Shown here piece after piece: positions 19,868 through 27,364 of a stretch of 64,000 bases of DNA (position 1 is its first letter; every line of letters begins with the position of its first letter). Under the pieces are notes generated by a model. That model searched no databases. It saw only the letters and a list, made by a program, of their open reading frames with translations, and was not told the DNA's origin. The position numbers and the translations under genes were made by a program. Origin of the DNA: Secundilactobacillus mixtipabuli (lineage in GTDB: Bacteria > Bacillota > Bacilli > Lactobacillales > Lactobacillaceae); contig NZ_BCMF01000012.1 of NCBI RefSeq assembly GCF_002217925.1, forward strand, positions 1 through 64,000, in the 5' to 3' direction.

Positions 19868-20506
19868 CTATGCTTTAATCGGTTCAACACGAACAATTTG
19901 ATCAGCAATATTTTGAGCAAATTGCATATCATGAGTGACGACAATCTGAGTCATGTTATCCTGCTTTAAGCCCAAAATAATTTGTTCCACTGTCTGACGT
20001 AAATCAGGATCCAAAGCACTGGTTGGTTCATCATAGCAAAGGATCTTGGGGTTCATGGCTAAAGCCCTAACAATCGCGACCCGTTGTTTTTGACCGCCAG
20101 ACAACTGATAAGGATACAAGCCCTCTTTACCGGTCAAATTAAGTTGATCAATCAATTCTTGTGCCCGTTTTTCTGAATCTGACTTCGACTGCTTTAACAC
20201 TAACTGCGGCGCCAAAGTGATATTGTCCAAAACGGTTAAATTCGGAAAAAGCTGAAAATCTTGGAAGACAACACCGATCACGTTGTCATTGTCCCGGTTA
20301 TTAGCTGGGTCAAAAGCTTTTCCGTCTAGGATAAACGATCCCGAATTGACGGTTTCTAGTCCACTGATGCAACGTAACAAGGTCGTTTTGCCGGCACCTG
20401 ATGGTCCAACAATAGCGGTAATCTGATCATCTGGGACCTGCATATTGAAATCATTTAAAATCGTTCGGCCACTAAATTGTTTTTTAATATTTTTAAGTTC
20501 TAGCAT
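19868..20506 (-). CDS. Amino-acid ABC transporter ATPase
   Basis: Powers uptake by the transporter formed with its two neighbours. Walker A GPSGAGKTT (about 33-41), signature LSGGQKQR, Walker B ILCYDEPTSALDP and the switch His in VVTHD are all present. At 212 aa it is shorter than the usual 240 or so for GlnQ-type ATPases. The C-terminus ends soon after the H-loop, so the small regulatory tail is missing. The receptor gene starts 16 bp downstream. Confidence 0.93.
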   Translation of the reverse strand: MLELKNIKKQFSGRTILNDFNMQVPDDQITAIVGPSGAGKTTLLRCISGLETVNSGSFILDGKAFDPANNRDNDNVIGVVFQDFQLFPNLTVLDNITLAPQLVLKQSKSDSEKRAQELIDQLNLTGKEGLYPYQLSGGQKQRVAIVRALAMNPKILCYDEPTSALDPDLRQTVEQIILGLKQDNMTQIVVTHDMQFAQNIADQIVRVEPIKA

Positions 20507-20526
20507 ATCCGTATCCCCTCTCTAGC

Positions 20527-21171
20527 TTATCGCCATGCCCGGTAGTGTTGCTCAACTTTACGTAGCATAAAGGTCGCAACCGCCGTCATCAGGAGGTAAA
20601 TGATCCCAACTAAAACAAGTGGCAATAACGTGACATCTCTTGCGGTGGCAACGTTACCTGCACGAAGCAAGTCGCCTAAACCGATGACGTATACCAATGA
20701 TGAATCCTTAATCAGGTTAATGACTTCGTTCCCAATTGAAGGAACCACGATCTTAACCACTTGCGGAATCACAATTTTGCGAAGTGTTTGACCACGGGTT
20801 AAACGCAGCACCCGCGCACTTTCGAACTGGCCTTGATCAATGGCTTGAAAACCACCACGGAAGATTTCAGCAAAGTAGGCGGTGTAATTTAAAATAAAGG
20901 CAAACAGTGCAGCGTCATACCGCTGGAAAATAACGCCAATGATTGGCAGACCATAAAAGACAAAAATCAATTGCAGTAATAATGGGGTTCCTCGCATCAG
21001 CCAAACGTAAAATTTCAAAATCCAACGAATCGGTGCGATTCTTGAGGTTAACCCTAAACTAGCCAGGATACCCAATGGGATCGAAGCAATCAGTGTCCAG
21101 AAGAAAATCTTAATGGTCATCCAGGCACCACTTAGTAATGACGGTAGTATTTCAGATGCGTAATGTAACAT
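20527..21171 (-). CDS. Amino-acid ABC transporter permease
   Basis: A 214-aa membrane protein with about five transmembrane helices and the polar-amino-acid permease (HisMQ/GlnP) pattern, including RGTPLLLQLIF and the cytoplasmic EAA-type loop ESARVLRLTRGQ. It probably works as a homodimer, since only one permease gene is present. First gene of the operon, with GGGGGAGA before the ATG, directly behind the tandem T-box leader. Confidence 0.93.
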   Translation of the reverse strand: MLHYASEILPSLLSGAWMTIKIFFWTLIASIPLGILASLGLTSRIAPIRWILKFYVWLMRGTPLLLQLIFVFYGLPIIGVIFQRYDAALFAFILNYTAYFAEIFRGGFQAIDQGQFESARVLRLTRGQTLRKIVIPQVVKIVVPSIGNEVINLIKDSSLVYVIGLGDLLRAGNVATARDVTLLPLVLVGIIYLLMTAVATFMLRKVEQHYRAWR

Positions 21172-21189
21172 AATGTCTCCCCCTTCTTA

Positions 21190-21570
21190 ATAAAAAAAGC
21201 CCTCTTGAACTGATAAACAGTTCAAGAGGGCGACAATATCGCGGTTCCACCTCTAATTCGATTACTGCTTACGCAGCAATCCTCACAAAGTTTATTACTG
21301 AAATTAAAAAGTCCTCTTGGCAATTAAGCCAAGAGGACGATAATTTCGCGGTTCCACCTCTGATTCGCTGACTGCTCACACAGCCAACCTCAGTAAGTTT
21401 ATATAATAAACTTCAGCGATAACGAGCTTACCGGAGCTTTCCTACTTGGTTCAGAAAGTCAACTCCCAGATGTGATTCATCATACTCAACTACCCGGTTC
21501 TCATCTTCGCGGGCTCTCTGATTAACTAAGTTTGACTACTAGTCTGATCAACGTTTCTTTTATTAGATTA
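21190..21570 (-). promoter_or_regulatory. T-box riboswitch with two serial antiterminator/terminator modules
   Basis: The leader has one Stem I and two T-box/terminator modules. The T-box sequence AGGTGGAACCGCG occurs at 21347-21359 and again at 21240-21252. Terminators are a perfect 11-bp stem (21311-21321 with 21328-21338) and a perfect 14-bp stem (21199-21212 with 21218-21231), each followed by T-runs. Both modules repeat the Stem III segment ending GAGGTGGAACCGCG, but only the first is preceded by Stem I. The specifier-loop side reads GAATCACA next to the lower stem TCTGG (21466-21470). Aligned on the Met T-box at 51853, the specifier is CAC (His, 21472-21474). TCA or ATC remain possible. 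Confidence 0.9.
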
Positions 21571-21576
21571 GTTCTC

Positions 21577-21604
21577 ATTATATCTTAAAAAAAGTTCTTG
21601 TCAA
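21577..21604 (-). promoter_or_regulatory. Promoter of the amino-acid transporter operon
   Basis: The minus strand reads TTGACA (21599-21604), 16 bp, TATAAT (21577-21582), directly upstream of the T-box leader. Confidence 0.85.
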
Positions 21605-21644
21605 CTCTCATCGGAAAATTAACATAGTCTTTTCTTGAAAATTG

Positions 21645-22448
21645 TTAGCCACGGGAGAACCAGTGACTAATTTTAGACCAAAAACCGGTCTTCGGCTGTT
21701 GAATTTTCATCAACGGAACCGTTTCGCCTTCCAGGCGACGGGCAATGTCCCGATAGCCGCGGCCAGCAGCGTTTTCCGATTCCAAAACAATTGGCTCGCC
21801 CCGGTTAGAAGTCGCAATGACTTCATCATCATCTAACACAATGCCTAGTAACGGCACACCAAGATGGTGCGTGATTTCATCAATATCCATTGCTTCGCCG
21901 TCAGCCATCATATGGCTTCGAATCCGATTGATAACCAAGTGTGACTCTTCTTTAAGCGGATTTTTTTCGAGCAAACCAACCACCCGGTCAGCATCACGAA
22001 CAGCAGAAATCTCTGGTGTGGTCACAATGATAGCCGCGTCGGCACCCGCAATCGCGTTAAGAAATCCTTGTTCGATACCAGCCGGACAGTCGATTAAAAC
22101 ATAATCGAATTCTTTTTTCAGCTCGTCGACAATTGCTTTTGCCTGATCTTCTGTTAGCGCGGTTTTATCCGTGTTTTGAGCAGCTGGCAACAAATATAAT
22201 AAATCATCAAAGCGTTTATCTTTAACCAGCGCTTGCGCTAATTTGGCTCGGCCTTCAACAACATCCACAATATCAAAAATAATGCGGTTATCTAAGCCAA
22301 GCACAACGTCCAGGTTTCTCAGACCAATATCTAGATCCACTAAGCAAACGCGCTTACCCATTAAAGCAAGAGCCGTACCAATATTGGCACTGGAAGTTGT
22401 CTTACCGACACCCCCCTTACCAGAAGTGATTACAATTGATTTTCCCAT
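21645..22448 (-). CDS. minD: Septum site-determining protein MinD
   Basis: ATPase that recruits MinC to the membrane to block division away from mid-cell. The deviant Walker A GKGGVGKTTSS is at residues 10-20, and the MinD-type LVDLDIGLRNLD segment follows. The C-terminus ends in a basic amphipathic stretch (WSKISHWFSRG) for membrane binding. The protein is 267 aa. GGAGGCTAACGAAG before the ATG overlaps the last codons of minC, so the two are translated together. No MinE is seen, so positioning probably depends on other factors. Confidence 0.96.
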   Translation of the reverse strand: MGKSIVITSGKGGVGKTTSSANIGTALALMGKRVCLVDLDIGLRNLDVVLGLDNRIIFDIVDVVEGRAKLAQALVKDKRFDDLLYLLPAAQNTDKTALTEDQAKAIVDELKKEFDYVLIDCPAGIEQGFLNAIAGADAAIIVTTPEISAVRDADRVVGLLEKNPLKEESHLVINRIRSHMMADGEAMDIDEITHHLGVPLLGIVLDDDEVIATSNRGEPIVLESENAAGRGYRDIARRLEGETVPLMKIQQPKTGFWSKISHWFSRG

Positions 22449-22453
22449 CTTCG

Positions 22454-23116
22454 TTAGCCTCCCATTTGGTGATAAATCTTTGGATTAATCGTTTTTAAAT
22501 CCGTTAATTGTCCGTACTGCAAGACATGGAGATCGTTAACGTATGCTACTGTCTGATTACCCTCTGCAGGCTGATCAGTTTCCACAATGCTGATTTGCTC
22601 ACCAATGCGGATTTGCTGTGCGTGTTTTAGATCACCAATCACCACTTTATCTTCGCCACTAGGGTAACCGGCCTGTAAAATTCCCAGAGCCGTACCCATG
22701 ACATAGATATTACCGGTTGTTAATAGCCGACCACCTTCATTGATCACACCCAGATACAACACATCGCCCTTTAATTCAAGCGTTTGACCGTTGCGAATCG
22801 TTTGCGTTGCCAGATGAACGTTGTCTTGTTCCTTTAGATGAAGTGCATCTTCGATGGTGATCACGTCTGGGATCACCTTATGAATCTGAAAATGGTCATA
22901 ATCACTAAAAATCAGCTCTAACTGTTTATTCTGTTCAGCAGTCAATAATCTTTGATTACTGAGCACGTCAAAACTGATTTGATTGGTGGCGTTAGAATCA
23001 GCTGCCAAATTATCAAGAAGTTCCCTAAGCTTCTCCTTGATCTCGTTAAAACTAGCCGCTTGATCTAACACCAATTGATAACCGTCCTGATTACCACGTA
23101 ACACTACAGCTTGCAT
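22454..23116 (-). CDS. minC: Septum site-determining protein MinC
   Basis: Inhibitor of FtsZ ring assembly, activated by MinD. The 220-aa protein has a divergent N-terminal domain and a C-terminal beta-helix domain (about 110-205) with the MinC pattern LYLGVINEGGRLLTTGNIYVMG in shorter form. The gene lies between mreD and minD in the usual Firmicutes order mreBCD-minCD. It starts at ATG with GGGAG close by. Confidence 0.92.
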   Translation of the reverse strand: MQAVVLRGNQDGYQLVLDQAASFNEIKEKLRELLDNLAADSNATNQISFDVLSNQRLLTAEQNKQLELIFSDYDHFQIHKVIPDVITIEDALHLKEQDNVHLATQTIRNGQTLELKGDVLYLGVINEGGRLLTTGNIYVMGTALGILQAGYPSGEDKVVIGDLKHAQQIRIGEQISIVETDQPAEGNQTVAYVNDLHVLQYGQLTDLKTINPKIYHQMGG

Positions 23117-23131
23117 ACTCCCGACCCCTTT

Positions 23132-23656
23132 TTAATTCCTCAAACGATTGAACAACCATTGAACTGGAAAATATAGTATGACGTAAGTTGCCAGATTATA
23201 GGCTAACGTCGGTGCTAACGAATCAACCATCATATCTGCAAATGACGCCGTTGTCATGTGAACGACTAAATTACCGAAGTAACTTAAACTGCAGATCACG
23301 GTGATGTCGATAAAATAAACGAGCAGCCCACTTAAAAAATTAATTGGAAAAGCTTTATAGCAAGCCTTTGTCAGTGCAACTGCAATTGGAAAGACAAATA
23401 CAAAGATACCCCAAATACCCGTGTAATATACGTCAAACAGGCCACCCGCAACGGCCGCCCAGACAGTCAGCGGAACCTGAATCTGTTCTTCAAAGAAAAC
23501 GGTAAAAACGAGCCATAAAACCACTAGATAGCTACTCATTGAGTATGGCACACTAAACAGCTGTTGTGGAAATGTCGCGCCTAAGATGCCGTCCAGGTAA
23601 AAAAACAGAAACAATCCAATTGGAAAGCCGTAACGTAATTTAGTTACTCGTAACAT
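23132..23656 (-). CDS. mreD: Rod shape-determining protein MreD
   Basis: Small integral membrane protein of the elongation complex. I start it at 23656 (MLRVTKLRYG, 174 aa), where AAGGAGG is nine bases upstream. The open frame runs further but would overlap mreC. It shows five to six hydrophobic helices and a typical short basic end (LFNRLRN). Third in the order mreB, mreC, mreD. Confidence 0.9.
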   Translation of the reverse strand: MLRVTKLRYGFPIGLFLFFYLDGILGATFPQQLFSVPYSMSSYLVVLWLVFTVFFEEQIQVPLTVWAAVAGGLFDVYYTGIWGIFVFVFPIAVALTKACYKAFPINFLSGLLVYFIDITVICSLSYFGNLVVHMTTASFADMMVDSLAPTLAYNLATYVILYFPVQWLFNRLRN

Positions 23657-23666
23657 GATTGCCTCC

Positions 23667-24530
23667 TTAATTGGTTGTTTGAGCTTGTCGAACAGCGACG
23701 GTGACAACGCTCAATTCAGAAAGGTTAGTGGCTGGCTTGATCGAAATCTTCGCCGCTAGGCCGTAATTATCGGTCCCTGTAGTGGCAACGGTACCAACAT
23801 ATAATCCTGCCGGCATCACGCCACCCAATCCACTGGTTGACACTTTATCGCCTTTTTCAATCTTGGTCTTGGCGGTCACGTTACCCATTTCGATGAGGTT
23901 CTTATCACGGTCATAACCCGAAATAATACCGTGAACGTTTTGACCGTTCTTGTTAGTAATTGTCACCGCGAACCGGTTAGCAGATTCACTGCTATTAGAA
24001 AGTAGTTCAACCTTACTGTTCGTTCGGTTAACTTCTGAAATTCGGCCCACAATACCAGAGCCTGAAAGTACCGGCATGTTCTTCTTAATGCCAGCAGCAC
24101 TCCCCTTATCGATGATCACTTGGTTCTGCCAAGCAGAAGGTGTTCGCGCAATAACCGTTGCGTTAACCGGTGCATAATCGGTCAGAGAGTGAGCTAATTT
24201 AAGCTCTTTTTTTAAGTTTTTATTTTCTTGACTAATGGCTTGATCATGAACTTTAGTCTGTGCCAGTTCTTGAACTTGACTCTTTAGCCGTTGATTTTCC
24301 TGATAGGTATTCATTAAATCAGAAAAACCGCTAACTGATCCCTTCAGACCATTTACAGGCCATGCAACGACGCGGTTAACGATACCCACAACGTCGTTGC
24401 CAAACTGCTGGATCATAGGTGGCGTCGACCGTTTGTTACGGATGGCAACCGAGACACTCATTAACCCAAAGCTGACAATTAGACAAACAATCACAATCAC
24501 CAATCGTCGGTTTGAAAAGAATTTATTCAT
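23667..24530 (-). CDS. mreC: Rod shape-determining protein MreC
   Basis: Scaffold that links the cytoplasmic MreB filaments to wall synthases outside. The 287-aa protein has a short basic N-terminus, one transmembrane helix (about 10-30), a coiled coil (about 65-110) and the beta-rich MreC domain with VIDKGSAAGIKKNMPV and GIVGRISEV. GGAGGACG precedes the ATG. A terminator and a long hairpin separate it from mreB. Confidence 0.94.
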   Translation of the reverse strand: MNKFFSNRRLVIVIVCLIVSFGLMSVSVAIRNKRSTPPMIQQFGNDVVGIVNRVVAWPVNGLKGSVSGFSDLMNTYQENQRLKSQVQELAQTKVHDQAISQENKNLKKELKLAHSLTDYAPVNATVIARTPSAWQNQVIIDKGSAAGIKKNMPVLSGSGIVGRISEVNRTNSKVELLSNSSESANRFAVTITNKNGQNVHGIISGYDRDKNLIEMGNVTAKTKIEKGDKVSTSGLGGVMPAGLYVGTVATTGTDNYGLAAKISIKPATNLSELSVVTVAVRQAQTTN

Positions 24531-24601
24531 GATCGTCCTCCAGTGATTGGAGAGTGAGTCAGTATCTTAAAATGACTCGTTCTCTTTTTACATTAAACAT
24601 T

Positions 24602-24626
24602 AAAAAAGTGCAGTACTCTTCCGCAC
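24602..24626 (-). terminator. Terminator between mreB and mreC
   Basis: The minus strand shows GTGCGG / CTGCAC (24621-24626 with 24608-24613) around a seven-base loop, followed by six T. It is short, so read-through into mreC is plausible. Confidence 0.65.
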
Positions 24627-24630
24627 ACCT

Positions 24631-24685
24631 GTAAGTAAATAATTCCGTATGTTCTAAAAATGAACATACGGAATTATTTGCTTAC
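24631..24685. repeat. 24-bp hairpin in the mreB-mreC gap
   Basis: The arms 24631-24654 and 24662-24685 match at 23 of 24 positions (the exception is a wobble pair) with a seven-base loop. Just outside, ACACCT (24625-24630) and AGGTGT (24694-24699) could extend the structure and touch the 5' arm of the adjacent terminator. It has no T-run of its own. It may be an mRNA processing or stability element. The remaining parts of 24531-24763 show no gene. Confidence 0.8.
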
Positions 24686-24763
24686 ACGGCTGGAGGTGTT
24701 CTGAAAGGTTAAATACACAAACATGGTACCCAACAACCAGAACCAGTACCCCACTCCCGAATG

Positions 24764-25768
24764 TTATTTCTTTTTCATAACGTCGATGCTCTTAAGTGAT
24801 TCGCCAGTACCAATAGCGACACAATCAAGTGGGTCGTTAGCGATAAAGACTGGGACTTTAGTTGCATCTGCAATAACGTCTGGTAAATTATGCAATAATG
24901 CACCACCACCAGTAAGAACGATTCCATGGTCGATAACATCAGCTGCAATTTCAGGTGAAGTTTCCTCTAAGGTTTCCTTAACCGCACCAATGATTTCCTC
25001 GACGGGTTCATGGATAGCTTCCGCAATATCAGCGGCAGAAACGTCGATCGTCTTTGGCAAGCCAGTGATCAAATCACGGCCACGAATGGAAGCACCATCG
25101 TCTTCTTTAACAGCTTCCTTTGAAGCAGAACCAATATCCCACTTCAGCTGTTCTGCAGTCCGTTCACCAATCAATAAATTGAAGTGCTGACGAACATAGG
25201 CAACGATTGCTTCATCCAGCTTGTCGCCGGCCATCCGGATTGAACGGCTCGAAACGATCCCACCAAGTGAAATCGTCGCAACGTCAGTAGTACCACCACC
25301 AATGTCCACAACCATGCTACCGGTTGGATCCATGACTGGAAGGCCAGCACCAATGGCTGCTGCAAATGGCTCTTCAAGTACGTATGCATCACGGGCACCA
25401 GCTACTCGAGTAGCGTCGATCACAGCACGTTTTTCAACTTCTGTGACACCACTAGGCACACAAACCATCACGTAAGGTTTGCCGTTTGAGCTGCCTAACG
25501 TTTTTTGAATGTAATATTTCATCATGGCAACGGTTGTATCATAGTCAGCGATAACGCCGTCTTTCATTGGCCGAATGGCAACGATACTTGCCGGTGTCCG
25601 TCCAATCATTGCTCTTGCATCTTCACCGACGGAAACGATCTCGCCAGTTTTCGAATTCTTAGCAACGACCGATGGTTCGCGTAAAACGATACCCTTACCA
25701 TCCACGTAAACAATCGTGTTGGCCGTACCAAGATCGATACCAATGTTTTTAGTTCCTATTCCGAACAA
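24764..25768 (-). CDS. mreB: Rod shape-determining protein MreB
   Basis: Bacterial actin that guides lateral wall synthesis. The 334-aa protein begins [17 protein letters not shown], the canonical MreB start, and contains the actin-fold phosphate motifs DLGTANT and DIGGGTTD, the GER segment and GGGALLHNL. The start codon is TTG (25768) with AAGGGATG upstream. A second, distinct MreB-type gene (mbl) is at 54201. The gene has its own extended -10 promoter and precedes mreCD-minCD. Confidence 0.95.
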   Translation of the reverse strand: MFGIGTKNIGIDLGTANTIVYVDGKGIVLREPSVVAKNSKTGEIVSVGEDARAMIGRTPASIVAIRPMKDGVIADYDTTVAMMKYYIQKTLGSSNGKPYVMVCVPSGVTEVEKRAVIDATRVAGARDAYVLEEPFAAAIGAGLPVMDPTGSMVVDIGGGTTDVATISLGGIVSSRSIRMAGDKLDEAIVAYVRQHFNLLIGERTAEQLKWDIGSASKEAVKEDDGASIRGRDLITGLPKTIDVSAADIAEAIHEPVEEIIGAVKETLEETSPEIAADVIDHGIVLTGGGALLHNLPDVIADATKVPVFIANDPLDCVAIGTGESLKSIDVMKKK

Positions 25769-25832
25769 TCTGTTTCATCCCTTCATTTAGCCGCAATCAC
25801 TCGTTTGATTGCTTGTTAATTTGCTAGGTGTT

Positions 25833-25838
25833 ATTATA
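25833..25838 (-). promoter_or_regulatory. Extended -10 promoter of mreB
   Basis: The minus strand reads TATGGTATAAT with a poor -35 (TTATTA, 16 bp). It belongs to a set of similar elements in front of shape genes in this window. Confidence 0.6.
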
Positions 25839-25872
25839 CCATACCTCGAAAATTTAATAACTACTCGCCGGT

Positions 25873-25919
25873 AAAAAGCATAACCAATTATAGGGTGGTC
25901 TGGCAAGTATTAATTGGTT
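25873..25919 (-). terminator. Probable weak terminator after folC
   Basis: A 9-bp stem (25882-25890 with 25911-25919, AACCAATTA/TAATTGGTT) with a 20-base loop, then GCTTTTT on the minus strand. AT-rich and with a large loop, so confidence is moderate. Confidence 0.45.
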
Positions 25920-25959
25920 ATTTAAAAGAAATTAAATATTACATATATAAGTCGCCGAA

Positions 25960-27270
25960 TTAGAGTTCCTTAAAGAAGGCTCGAACATCCGAAATAAAGT
26001 ACAATGAGCCCGTTATCAAGAATAAATCTTCAGCCGACATCCGCTGGAGGATAGTTCCAATTGCGAGTTGCCAGTTGTCGATAACTTCGATTCGTTGGTC
26101 ATCCTGATACTGTGCGGCTAATTGCTGTGGATCCGTCACTGCACGAGTTCCCGGTCCTTGAAAAGTGGTCAACACAATATGCAGATTGGCAACGGTCCGC
26201 AAAGTTGCCAGCATCTTGTCATGCTGCTTATCTGCTAGTACCCCAAACAAAATATAGATCTCGTTATCGCTGAATCGTTGCTTGAGTAAGGCGGTTAATT
26301 CTTCGATAGCGGGTTCATTGTGCGCACCATCGATGACGATCAATGGGTCTTGATTAAGCGGTTCAAACCGGCCAGCCCAAACCGTTTTAGCCAGTGAGCG
26401 AACGGTCGTCGAGTGATTAATCACTTGGTGCTGTTGTCTCTGGTACAAAATGAAGGCGGTCAACGCGCAACTGGCATTATCCACCTGATAATCACCCAGC
26501 ATGCTAATTTTTAGTCCCTTAAACAGCTGATCTTCAAACTGATAGTCAAATTTTTCCTGCCAGCCAGTTGCCGATTTAATATCAGCTGCTGCTTCATGTC
26601 CTACCCGATACAAAGCGCTCTGATTTTTTGCTGCGGTTTGTTCGACCACTTTCATTGCAGATTCAGGTAACCGGCCAGCCACAACCGGAACCTTAGGCTT
26701 AATAATCCCCGCCTTTTGCGCTGCAATCTCTGGTAAGGTATTCCCAAGGATCTTCATGTGATCAAACCCAATCGTCGTAATGACTGAAACAGCAGGTGTA
26801 AACACATTGGTTGAATCCAGTAAACCGCCAATACCAACTTCGATCACCGCCACATCAACCTGGGTTTTAAAATACAGAAACATCATGGCTGTAATAATTT
26901 CAAACTCTGTGGGGCCGCCCTCTGGATAACTAGCGTCCAATTCTGCAACTACCGGCTGAACCTGGTTAACGAGTTCAATCAGATCAGCATCAGAAATTGG
27001 CTTGCCATCAACTGATATCCGTTCATTAAAGCGAACCAAGAACGGTGACGTAAACGTCCCAACAGTATAGCCTTGCGTCATCAGTAAATCGCGTAAATAA
27101 GCTACTGTCGAGCCCTTTCCGTTTGTACCGGCTACGTGAATCGCAGAAATATTTTGCTGAGGATCACCCAGCATTTCAAGAAATCGGTGCATCCGATTCA
27201 AATGATCGCTTTTCTTAAATTTCGTGCGTCCATGAATAAAATTCAGGGCATCATCATAATCTTTAACCAT
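25960..27270 (-). CDS. folC: Folylpolyglutamate synthase / dihydrofolate synthase
   Basis: Adds glutamate to folates, and in some bacteria also makes dihydrofolate, which keeps folates in the cell. The 436-aa Mur-ligase-family protein has the ATP loop HVAGTNGKGST (about 43-53), the FERI-type segment RFNERISVDG, DVAVIEVGIGG and DGAHNEPA. The gene follows valS after a strong terminator, a common Firmicutes pairing, so its expression depends on read-through or on a promoter I cannot identify. Confidence 0.94.
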   Translation of the reverse strand: MVKDYDDALNFIHGRTKFKKSDHLNRMHRFLEMLGDPQQNISAIHVAGTNGKGSTVAYLRDLLMTQGYTVGTFTSPFLVRFNERISVDGKPISDADLIELVNQVQPVVAELDASYPEGGPTEFEIITAMMFLYFKTQVDVAVIEVGIGGLLDSTNVFTPAVSVITTIGFDHMKILGNTLPEIAAQKAGIIKPKVPVVAGRLPESAMKVVEQTAAKNQSALYRVGHEAAADIKSATGWQEKFDYQFEDQLFKGLKISMLGDYQVDNASCALTAFILYQRQQHQVINHSTTVRSLAKTVWAGRFEPLNQDPLIVIDGAHNEPAIEELTALLKQRFSDNEIYILFGVLADKQHDKMLATLRTVANLHIVLTTFQGPGTRAVTDPQQLAAQYQDDQRIEVIDNWQLAIGTILQRMSAEDLFLITGSLYFISDVRAFFKEL

Positions 27271-27298
27271 GACTAATCAATCTCCACTCTTCTCATTT

Positions 27299-27333
27299 AA
27301 AAGGGGCGGAATCAATATGATCCCGCCCCTTTT
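27299..27333 (-). terminator. Terminator after valS
   Basis: A GC-rich 11-bp stem AAAAGGGGCGG / CCGCCCCTTTT (27299-27309 with 27323-27333), extended by TGAT/ATCA. It overlaps the TTTT tail. Only about 30 bp remain before the folC start. Confidence 0.85.
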
Positions 27334-27364
27334 GATTCGAAAGCTATTATAACATGTGCAACAC

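Noticed and set aside
19003-19944. Longer start for the amino-acid binding protein
   Set aside because: The extension overlaps the ATPase gene and destroys the lipoprotein signal. The start at 19851 has a proper ribosome site.
21193-21359. Tandem hairpins with repeated GCGGTTCCACCT read as a mobile or CRISPR-like repeat
   Set aside because: The repeats are T-box antiterminator sequences each paired to an intrinsic terminator. The spacing and context are those of a riboswitch.
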